Positions 1-5,851 of a stretch of 6,236 bases of DNA are shown one piece after another. The notes beneath the pieces were generated by a model. That model was not told where the DNA came from and did no database searches. It saw nothing but the letters and a program-made list of their open reading frames with translations. Position 1 is the first letter of the stretch, and every line of letters begins with the position of its first letter. This DNA is from Methanomicrobiales archaeon. GTDB taxonomy: Archaea > Halobacteriota > Methanomicrobia > Methanomicrobiales > JACTUA01. The stretch spans positions 1 to 6,236 of the forward strand of contig JAJRDF010000139.1 of assembly GCA_028678555.1 (NCBI GenBank). The letters run 5' to 3'. The translations under genes and the position numbers were made by a program.

Positions 1-1
1 C

Positions 2-694
2 GATGTCGACACCTACTATTCCTGCACCCTGTGCCAGACCTTTGCCCCCAACCACGTCTGCATCATCACCCCCGAGCGGCCCGCACTCTGCGGGGCTATC
101 TCCTGGCTTGACGGGAAGATCGCCTACGAGATTGCCCCATCCGGGGCAAACCAGCCGGTGGAGAAGGGAAAGGAGATTGATACAATCCGCGGCGAGTTCG
201 AAGGAGTGAACCGGTTCGTAAAGAAGGCCTCCCACGGTGAGATTGATCGCTGTTCCCTGTACAGCGTCATGGAATATCCCATGACCTGCTGCGGCTGTTT
301 TGAGTGCATCGTGGTGATGCTCCCGGAGGTGAACGGATTCCTGGTGGTGAACCGGGAGTTCAAGGGAGAGACCCCTGCCGGCATGAGTTTTTCAACCCTT
401 GCAGGAACCATAGGAGGCGGGGCCCAGACCCCTGGATTTGCAGGGATATCCAAAGGTTTTATCCTGAGCGACCGGTTCCTCCAGGCTGAGGGAGGTATCC
501 GCAGGCTGGTGTGGATGCCGGCAGGGCTGAAGGAAGAGCTCGGGCGGCGCATCAGGGAGAAACTGCAAAAGGAAGGGATACCGGAACTGTACGAGAAGAT
601 CGCCGATGAAGAGAAGGCCGGGACTCTGCAGGAACTGGCAGAATTCCTGGTCAGGGCCGGCCACCCGGCCCTGGAGATGAAACCGCTCCTGTAG
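2..694 (+). CDS. acsB: Acetyl-CoA synthase (ACS) catalytic subunit, C-terminal part (5' end outside window)
   Basis: ACS condenses a methyl group from the corrinoid iron-sulfur protein with CO and CoA to form acetyl-CoA at the Ni-Ni-[4Fe-4S] A-cluster, in the cytoplasm. The open frame enters from the left edge and gives 230 residues. Visible cysteines C8, C11, C20 and C30 (in SCTLCQTFAPNHVC and ALCG) have the same spacing as Moorella ACS C506, C509, C518 and C528. C97-G98-C99 (in CCGCFEC) matches C595-G-C597, which holds the distal nickel. A constant offset of 498 fits all six, and F14 falls on Phe512 next to the active site. The predicted end (about residue 728 in Moorella numbering) matches the full bacterial protein, as does the ending HPALEMKPLL. 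The extra C96 just before CGC is a small variation. The stop at 692-694 overlaps the ribosome-binding site of acsD. Motif and spacing are seen directly; Moorella numbering is from memory. Archaeal CdhC is the alternative family name, but the sequence is closer to bacterial AcsB. Confidence 0.96.
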   Translation, partial: DVDTYYSCTLCQTFAPNHVCIITPERPALCGAISWLDGKIAYEIAPSGANQPVEKGKEIDTIRGEFEGVNRFVKKASHGEIDRCSLYSVMEYPMTCCGCFECIVVMLPEVNGFLVVNREFKGETPAGMSFSTLAGTIGGGAQTPGFAGISKGFILSDRFLQAEGGIRRLVWMPAGLKEELGRRIREKLQKEGIPELYEKIADEEKAGTLQELAEFLVRAGHPALEMKPLL

Positions 695-698
695 GTGA
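692..698 (+). promoter_or_regulatory. Shine-Dalgarno site for acsD, overlapping the acsB stop
   Basis: TAGGTGA matches the anti-SD of 16S rRNA and lies 5 bases before the ATG at 704. It contains the acsB stop codon TAG, so the two genes are probably translationally coupled. This favours ATG 704 over the GTG at 695, which lies inside the site itself. Confidence 0.7.
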
Positions 699-703
699 GT
701 GAA

Positions 704-1738
704 ATGGGACTTCAGACACTATCTTCCTGGACCGGGCAGATCGGAACGGTGGTCCTTGGCGCCACCCGGTCAGAGGGCGGCAGCAGGAGCATCTCGTACA
801 GTATTGGGGGGGAACGGGATCTTCCTTTCCTGGGCAGTCCTCCGTCAGGTCACCGGCCTCTTGTAGCGTATGAAATCTGCGATGACCTGTCTATCTGGCC
901 TCCGGTAATACGGGAGTTCCTGAAGGATCGCATCCGGGAACCAGGTGCGTGGGCCAGGGAGGCCGGAGATCAATGGAAACCCGATCTTATCCGGCTGTTC
1001 CTCACCAGCACCCGGAAGCGCGATTTCCGGGATTTCGCCGCCATACGCCGCACCGTTGAGGAAGTGCTGCAGCAGTCACCGCTTCCGCTCATCATCGAGG
1101 GGAGCACCGACCAGGCAATCGACAGCGAGGTCTTTGCCGCCTGCGGAGAGGCGGGTGAAGGAGAACGTCTCCTCCTGGGTACAGCCGAAGCCGGACGCTA
1201 CCGCAGTATTGCCGCAGCTGCCCTTGCTTACGGCCACGCGGTGATCGCCCAGTCCCCGATCGACATCAACCTCGCCAAGCAGCTGAACATCCTGCTCAGG
1301 GAGACCGGGGTCCCGGAAAACCGGATCGTCATCGATCCATACACGGGAGCCCTTGGATACGGTTTTGAATACTCGTACTCGGTGATGGAGCGGATCCGGA
1401 CCTCAGCGCTGAAAGGGGATGCCGACCTTGCCATGCCCATTATCAGCGGCGCATCCGATACCCTGACGGTCAGGGAGGTCCGGGAGGCGGACCCCGGAAT
1501 TTCCCAGCGGGTGGCGGTAACCTGGGAGTTCTATACCGCACTCTCCTCTGCCCTTGCAGGAGCCTCCATCGTCTGTGTCCGGCATCCGCAGACAATACCG
1601 CTGCTCCTGGACGCTATCGATGCCCTCTGGGGCGGGGCGCAAGAACTGCAAGGAGTGCGGGGATCCCACCTGCCTCACGTTCGCCATGAAACTTGCCAGT
1701 GGCAAAGGCGACGTGGACCGCTGCCCCTATCTGGATGA
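704..1738 (+). CDS. acsD: Corrinoid iron-sulfur protein small (delta) subunit, with aberrant C-terminal run-on
   Basis: The delta subunit is a TIM-barrel protein that pairs with AcsC and helps enclose the cobamide that shuttles methyl groups to ACS. ATG 704 is chosen because of the SD just upstream. Family landmarks are seen in order: LGATRSEGGSRS (residues 18-29), a WPPVIREFL segment, LLLGTAEAGRYRSIAAAA, SPIDINLAKQLNIL (from S184), VIDPYTGALGYGFEYSYSVMERI (around D211), and GASIVCVRHPQTIPLLLDAIDALW near the end. This matches bacterial AcsD from end to end (about 310 residues), not the longer methanosarcinal CdhD. Homology ends near W309, but there is no stop there. The frame continues for about 33 residues (312-344: AQELQGVRGS... 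to 1738) that are only an out-of-frame reading of acsC. The 119-base overlap with acsC is therefore suspicious: either the native stop has been lost through a small deletion or frameshift, or the assembly is wrong. Function is secure; the C-terminus is not. Confidence 0.9.
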   Translation: MGLQTLSSWTGQIGTVVLGATRSEGGSRSISYSIGGERDLPFLGSPPSGHRPLVAYEICDDLSIWPPVIREFLKDRIREPGAWAREAGDQWKPDLIRLFLTSTRKRDFRDFAAIRRTVEEVLQQSPLPLIIEGSTDQAIDSEVFAACGEAGEGERLLLGTAEAGRYRSIAAAALAYGHAVIAQSPIDINLAKQLNILLRETGVPENRIVIDPYTGALGYGFEYSYSVMERIRTSALKGDADLAMPIISGASDTLTVREVREADPGISQRVAVTWEFYTALSSALAGASIVCVRHPQTIPLLLDAIDALWGGAQELQGVRGSHLPHVRHETCQWQRRRGPLPLSG

Positions 1739-2933
1739 CCAGGCCCGGGATATCCTCGGTTCCTCCACCCGCCCCCCCATCCGGCTGGTGAAGGTCGGGG
1801 TAGGAGAGCGGTCTTTTCCCATCGGTGAAGAGATGGTCCAGTTCCGCCACGAGAAGACGTTCTACCATCCCCCCGGGATGATGGTAGCGGTATCCGACCT
1901 CTGGACCAGGGACCGGATCCAGGAGGTCGTGGCACGGGTCCGTGACACGGTGGTAGTCCGGGTAGGGACCGACCAGCGGCTGAGCGGGGTGGCCATCCGT
2001 CACCTGAGTGGTGACCCTGCAGCCTTCCGCACGGCAGTAGAGGCCGTCGAGGAGGTCGCCGACCTCCCCGAGGTACTCATGGCAGAAGATCCTGCAGTCA
2101 TGGAACAGGGGCTCGCTGTCTGCGGCCACTTTCGTCCCCTTATCTATGCAGCTACAGAGAAGACCGATGAAACAATGTGCAATCTTGCCAGGGACTATGG
2201 CTGTCCCCTTGTGGTGAAGGCCGATGACCCGGGACGGTTGCCGGACCTCGTGGAGCGCTGCAAGGGGAGGGGGGTGCAGAACCTGGTACTCGATCCGGCT
2301 GCGCCATCTCTCCACCAGTTCCAGAACATTTCGACCGCAATACGGCAGCAGGCGATCACCCGCTCCACCCCATCTCTTGGGTACCCCGTCTTCCTTGATG
2401 CAGCGGCAACAGGGATGCAGGAGGCAGCGATTGTCACCGGCATCCTGCGGTTCGCATCCGTCCTCGTCCTGGAAAACCCGGATCAGGCCAGTCTCCTCGC
2501 CTTCCTGACCCTCCGGCAGAACATCTACACCGACCCCCAGAAACCTATCCAGATGACACCGGGGATCTACCGGCTTGGAACCCCCGGACCGGACTCCCCG
2601 GTCCTTCTGACGGTCAACTTCTCACTCACCTTTTTCACCCTCCAGGGATACCTGGAAGCGGCACGAATTCCCTGCTTCATGGTGATTGTCGATACCGAGG
2701 GGCTCTCGGTCCTGACAGCCGTGGCATCGGGCAAGCTCAACGAGACCCTGGTGGCAGAATCGCTGAAGAAGTTCAGCCTGGAAAAGGAGGTTTCCCACCG
2801 TTCCCTCATCATCCCCGGTTATGCCGCACCGCTCTCGGGTCGGATCGAAGAGGCATCAGGATGGAAGGTCCTGGTGGGACCCCGGGACGCGGCTGAGATC
2901 GGAGAATACCTGGAGAAGGAATGGAAGCAGTGA
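1620..2933 (+). CDS. acsC: Corrinoid iron-sulfur protein large (gamma) subunit, N-terminus shortened
   Basis: The gamma subunit carries the [4Fe-4S] cluster and the C-terminal cobamide-binding domain of CoFeSP. It accepts a methyl group from methyltetrahydrofolate or tetrahydropterin through a methyltransferase and passes it to ACS. From ATG 1620 the product is 437 residues. The cluster ligands C10, C13, C18 and C35 (KNCKECGDPTCLTF ... DRCPY) are all present. A TIM-barrel follows (FRHEKTFYH from F75; LMAEDP; PLIYAATE; LVLDPAAPSLHQF), then the corrinoid domain (NFSLTFF from N333, DTEGLSVLTA, IIPGYAAPLSG, GWKVLVGPRDAAEI). Bacterial homologues begin with a leader resembling MPLTGLEIYKQLPKKNC; here only MPSGAGRKNC is left. 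ATG 1620 has no recognisable SD and lies within acsD. TTG 1554 is upstream in frame but would add residues unlike the family, and ATG 1686 would remove three cluster cysteines. The start is therefore tentative, while the function is firm. Confidence 0.92.
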   Translation: MPSGAGRKNCKECGDPTCLTFAMKLASGKGDVDRCPYLDDQARDILGSSTRPPIRLVKVGVGERSFPIGEEMVQFRHEKTFYHPPGMMVAVSDLWTRDRIQEVVARVRDTVVVRVGTDQRLSGVAIRHLSGDPAAFRTAVEAVEEVADLPEVLMAEDPAVMEQGLAVCGHFRPLIYAATEKTDETMCNLARDYGCPLVVKADDPGRLPDLVERCKGRGVQNLVLDPAAPSLHQFQNISTAIRQQAITRSTPSLGYPVFLDAAATGMQEAAIVTGILRFASVLVLENPDQASLLAFLTLRQNIYTDPQKPIQMTPGIYRLGTPGPDSPVLLTVNFSLTFFTLQGYLEAARIPCFMVIVDTEGLSVLTAVASGKLNETLVAESLKKFSLEKEVSHRSLIIPGYAAPLSGRIEEASGWKVLVGPRDAAEIGEYLEKEWKQ

Positions 2934-2937
2934 TACC

Positions 2938-4839
2938 ATGCCCACCGTGACCTTTCTTCCGACGTTTCGCAAGGTGGAGGTGAACCCCGGGGCAACGATC
3001 CTCGATGCCGCGCAGAAGGCAGGGATCAACATGAACGTGGTCTGCGGAGGACAGGGGAAATGCGGCAAATGCATCGTCTACGTCAAGAGCGGGCGTCCCC
3101 TGTTTGACCGGGACCAGTTCATCCGTTTCTTCTCTCCGGAAGAACTGGACCAGGGGGCCTGCCTCGCCTGCCAGACCACAATCATCGATAATGTATCGGT
3201 CTTTATCCCCGAGAACTCGCTCATCCAGGAGCAGCAGATCCTCATCGAAACCGTTGAGCAGGAGTCCGGTTTCTTCCCTGCCGTCTGGAAATACTTCCTT
3301 GAGCTCACCCCGCCCAGCCTGGATGACCCCTCCCCGGACCTCTCCAGGCTCCTCTGGGGCATCAACCGGCAGGGAGGGCCGGATGACCGGAAGATCTACG
3401 TCCCCCTGGAGGTCATCCGGAGTATTCCGGGAGTGCTGCGGGAAAGTGGGTGGAAGATCACCGCCACTGTTGCCCTGGTCCCGGGTGGGTACAGGCTTAT
3501 CGATGTCGAGAGAGGGGATACTACGAAAGCCCTCTATGGGGTAGCAATAGACCTCGGTACCACCACCATCGTCGCCTACGTGCGAAGCCTCGTTGACGGT
3601 AAAGTCCTCGGCATTGCCTCGAACTACAACCGGCAGATCAGCTGCGGTGAAGACATTCTGTCACGGGTGAATTATGCCCGGAAGGGTGGGCTTTCGCGGC
3701 TGCAGGAACTTGCAGCCGAGAGTATCAATATCGCAATCACCCAGGCCGCCAATAACGCCGGTATCGACCGCGAACATATCTACGAGGTGGTAGTTGCCGG
3801 AAACACCATCATGACCCACATTCTGATGGGCATCGACCCGGCCTACATGATCGAGGAACCCTATGTCCCGGTTGTCAGGCGCTACCTGACTTCGGCGGCA
3901 ATACGGGCAGGCCTCGTGGTGAAGGAGAACGCCGGCCTCTTCGTCTTCCCTGCGGTGAGCGATTTCATCGGGGGTGATATCGTTGCCGATGTGCTGGCTT
4001 CCGGAATGGCAGAACATGATGAAGTCTCGCTGCTCATCGATATCGGCACCAACTTTGAGGTGGTGCTTGGCACGAAGGAATGGATGTTCTCCTGTGCCGG
4101 TGCGGCCGGCCCTGCCCTGGAGGGGGGGGAGGTGCTTTTTGGCATGCGGGCCAACCCCGGGGCAATCGAGAAGGTATCACTCGATCTCCACACCCTGGAG
4201 CCCACGTATCAGACTATCAACAGGGTCAAGCCGCGGGGGATCTGTGGATCAGGATTGATCGATCTCCTGGCAGACCTGCTCCAGGCGTGCATCATCGACC
4301 GCACCGGCCGGATCAACACCAGCATCGTACATCCCCGTATCCGGCTGGGACCCCACTTTCCCGAGTTCGTAGTAGCCTGGAAAGACGAGACCGACATAGG
4401 AAAGGACATCGTCATCACCGAGAATGATGTGAAAAACCTGATCATGAGCAAGGCCTCTATTCTCGGCGCCTGTATCACCCTGATGAACCAGGCCGGGATC
4501 AGCCGGCACGATATTGCCCGGGTCTACTTCGCGGGAGCCTTTGGCAACTATCTCTCAAAGGAGAATGCCATCATCATCGGGTTGCTGCCCGAAGTACCAC
4601 TGGACCGTATCTCCAATATCGGTAACGGCGCGATCATGGGGGCCAATATCGCCCTGCTCAACCGTCGCAAACGAAAAGTCCTCGATGAGATCGCCCGGAC
4701 CATTGCGTATGTGGAGCTGAACGCCGAGCCCTCCTTCATGGATGAATACACCCGCGCCTGCTTCTTACCGCACACCGATCTCGCTCTCTTTCCCATGGTT
4801 GAGAAACTCCTCGACGAGTGCCGTATCCGGAGGGGGTGA
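2938..4839 (+). CDS. acsV: Reductive activator of the corrinoid iron-sulfur protein (RACo; ferredoxin plus ASKHA ATPase)
   Basis: RACo uses ATP hydrolysis to drive uphill electron transfer that returns inactive Co(II)-CoFeSP to Co(I). The product is 633 residues, the size usual for the family. An N-terminal plant-type [2Fe-2S] ferredoxin domain (about residues 1-95) has ligands C36, C42, C45 (CGGQGKCGKC) and C78 (CLACQT), with an additional C75. A linker follows, then an acetate kinase/Hsp70/actin-like (DUF4445) region: first phosphate motif AIDLGTTTIVAYV (from A203), second motif LLIDIGTNFEVVLG (around D368), the AGAAGPALEGG loop (around 387), RGICGSGLIDLL (around 433) and YFAGAFGNYL (from Y530). 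It starts 4 bases after the acsC stop; the nearest purine-rich SD candidate (GGAGAAGGA, 2912-2920) is rather far away, so translation is probably coupled to acsC. An upstream in-frame ATG at 2821 is rejected because the added residues only read through acsC out of frame. Placement beside CoFeSP supports this over RamA-like activators, which have C-terminal [4Fe-4S] clusters absent here. Confidence 0.93.
   Translation: MPTVTFLPTFRKVEVNPGATILDAAQKAGINMNVVCGGQGKCGKCIVYVKSGRPLFDRDQFIRFFSPEELDQGACLACQTTIIDNVSVFIPENSLIQEQQILIETVEQESGFFPAVWKYFLELTPPSLDDPSPDLSRLLWGINRQGGPDDRKIYVPLEVIRSIPGVLRESGWKITATVALVPGGYRLIDVERGDTTKALYGVAIDLGTTTIVAYVRSLVDGKVLGIASNYNRQISCGEDILSRVNYARKGGLSRLQELAAESINIAITQAANNAGIDREHIYEVVVAGNTIMTHILMGIDPAYMIEEPYVPVVRRYLTSAAIRAGLVVKENAGLFVFPAVSDFIGGDIVADVLASGMAEHDEVSLLIDIGTNFEVVLGTKEWMFSCAGAAGPALEGGEVLFGMRANPGAIEKVSLDLHTLEPTYQTINRVKPRGICGSGLIDLLADLLQACIIDRTGRINTSIVHPRIRLGPHFPEFVVAWKDETDIGKDIVITENDVKNLIMSKASILGACITLMNQAGISRHDIARVYFAGAFGNYLSKENAIIIGLLPEVPLDRISNIGNGAIMGANIALLNRRKRKVLDEIARTIAYVELNAEPSFMDEYTRACFLPHTDLALFPMVEKLLDECRIRRG
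4831..4839 (+). promoter_or_regulatory. Shine-Dalgarno site deciding the start of the MetE-like gene
   Basis: AGGGGGTGA is a near-perfect match to the anti-SD-complementary AGGAGGTGA. It ends 10 bases before ATG 4850 and includes the acsV stop codon TGA (4837-4839). It supports ATG 4850 over the in-frame ATG at 4742, which lies deep inside acsV, and over ATG 4859. Confidence 0.7.
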
Positions 4840-4849
4840 CGGTTCGCCC

Positions 4850-5851
4850 ATGTCCTCGATGCTTCCTCCGACTGACAGCCTCGCTACAGGGATCGGAGGA
4901 CTCCCCCATTCCGATCCCCGTAAAGCCTGCGATGAGGTGCTGGCCATCTTCCCGGAGGTTCCCTATGTCCCCACACTCCCTGCCCGGAGAATATCAGAAT
5001 CGATAGTATTTTGCGATTCGCCCCTCCTCCCCGGGGGGGTCGTTGCAGCTGACCGCTTAACAGTAGACCGATCCCGGGACCTGGTCACGGAGATGGAGAG
5101 GATATACCTTGACTTCGTTGAGCAGAACACCGGGCCATATGCCCTCACCGAAAAGTATGCTTCCGGATTTGTAGAGATGCTCGGAAGGGTCCTGCCATCC
5201 CCCCGGATCCTGAAGTGCCAGGTGACCGGGCCGGTCACCTTCGGGATGCAGGTGGTGGATCAGGACCGGCGGCCTATCTACTATGATGAGCAGTTTGCCG
5301 ATATCCTCCCCAAGATGCTCGGGCTCCGGGCCCGCTGGTGCGAACAGGCCCTGAAGTCCATTCCCGGGGTAACCCGGACGCTTGTGGTGCTCAACGAACC
5401 GTATCTCTCAACACTCGGGTCATCGGTCATCCCCATCTCCCATGATGCAGTGGTCTCGGGATGGCACGACATAGCCTCCCTGCTTGACGACGGCCTCGGG
5501 GTTCACTGCTGTTCCAACACCGACTGGGAGTTTGTGATGGCGCTCTCACCTGCCCTCATCTCCTTTGACGCCTACACGGGATCCCGGGAGTTCCTGCTCT
5601 ATGCGGTGGCATGGGGAATCGTCCCGGCCGACTACCGGGTCTTTGCCGGGGAGACCCGGGAAGATCTCCTGCAGCAGTACCGGGAGATACGGCAGCAGGT
5701 GACCGAGTATGTCACTCCTCGCCTTTTTGACAGCCGTTCACTCATTACCCCCACCTGCGGCATCCGGTTCGCCACTGAGGCCGGGGCCAGGGAGATCATG
5801 GAGACAGCTGCCTGGATCTCGTCCCGCATACGGGGGGATCAGACGGGATGA
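4850..5851 (+). CDS. Core (folate-independent) MetE-like methionine synthase, probably using methyl-CoFeSP
   Basis: The product is 333 residues and resembles only the C-terminal catalytic barrel of cobalamin-independent methionine synthase (MetE/UROD-like fold); the N-terminal folate-binding half of MetE is absent. Features in order: N-terminal TGIGGLPHSDP motif, VPYVPTLPARR, KCQVTGPVTFG (about 123-133), VLNEPYL with E183 (counterpart of the MetE D/N-E-P motif), the zinc site H219-C220-C221 (HxC), D240 in SFDAY, and C303 in TPTCGIRF. In E. coli MetE the zinc ligands are His641, Cys643, Glu665 and Cys726; the spacing agrees, but the Glu is replaced by Asp240. Such 'core' methionine synthases (families MesA-MesD) methylate homocysteine from corrinoid donors, and MesB/MesC occur in Wood-Ljungdahl anaerobes. 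The position directly after CoFeSP and its activator makes methyl-CoFeSP the likely donor; this is inference. Assignment to MesB or MesC is not settled. Another corrinoid-linked methyltransferase of the UROD/MetE superfamily is the alternative. Confidence 0.75.
   Translation: MSSMLPPTDSLATGIGGLPHSDPRKACDEVLAIFPEVPYVPTLPARRISESIVFCDSPLLPGGVVAADRLTVDRSRDLVTEMERIYLDFVEQNTGPYALTEKYASGFVEMLGRVLPSPRILKCQVTGPVTFGMQVVDQDRRPIYYDEQFADILPKMLGLRARWCEQALKSIPGVTRTLVVLNEPYLSTLGSSVIPISHDAVVSGWHDIASLLDDGLGVHCCSNTDWEFVMALSPALISFDAYTGSREFLLYAVAWGIVPADYRVFAGETREDLLQQYREIRQQVTEYVTPRLFDSRSLITPTCGIRFATEAGAREIMETAAWISSRIRGDQTG

Noticed and set aside
304..489. Small plus-strand open frame inside acsB
   Set aside because: Out-of-frame reading of the conserved ACS C-terminus with no motif of its own.
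695..703. GTG start for acsD at 695
   Set aside because: The GTG is part of the SD itself; ATG 704 is correctly spaced behind it.
1614..2315. Long minus-strand open frame (233 codons) opposite acsC
   Set aside because: It lies opposite a clearly conserved gene in GC-rich DNA, where antisense open frames are common, and its translation shows no recognisable motif.
2821..2937. N-terminal extension of RACo from ATG 2821
   Set aside because: The added residues are acsC read out of frame; the ferredoxin domain starts properly at ATG 2938.
3661..4017. Minus-strand open frame (118 codons) opposite acsV
   Set aside because: Shadow of the conserved ASKHA domain on the other strand; no SD or family motif.
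4122..4129. Run of eight G in acsV (and other G-runs near 5033 and 5881) as possible frameshift sites
   Set aside because: The conserved motifs on both sides of each run stay in the same frame, so there is no sign of an error or slippage there.
4742..4849. N-terminal extension of the MetE-like protein from ATG 4742
   Set aside because: It would overlap acsV by 98 bases and adds low-complexity residues unlike the family; ATG 4850 has a strong SD and gives the expected N-terminus before TGIGGLPH.
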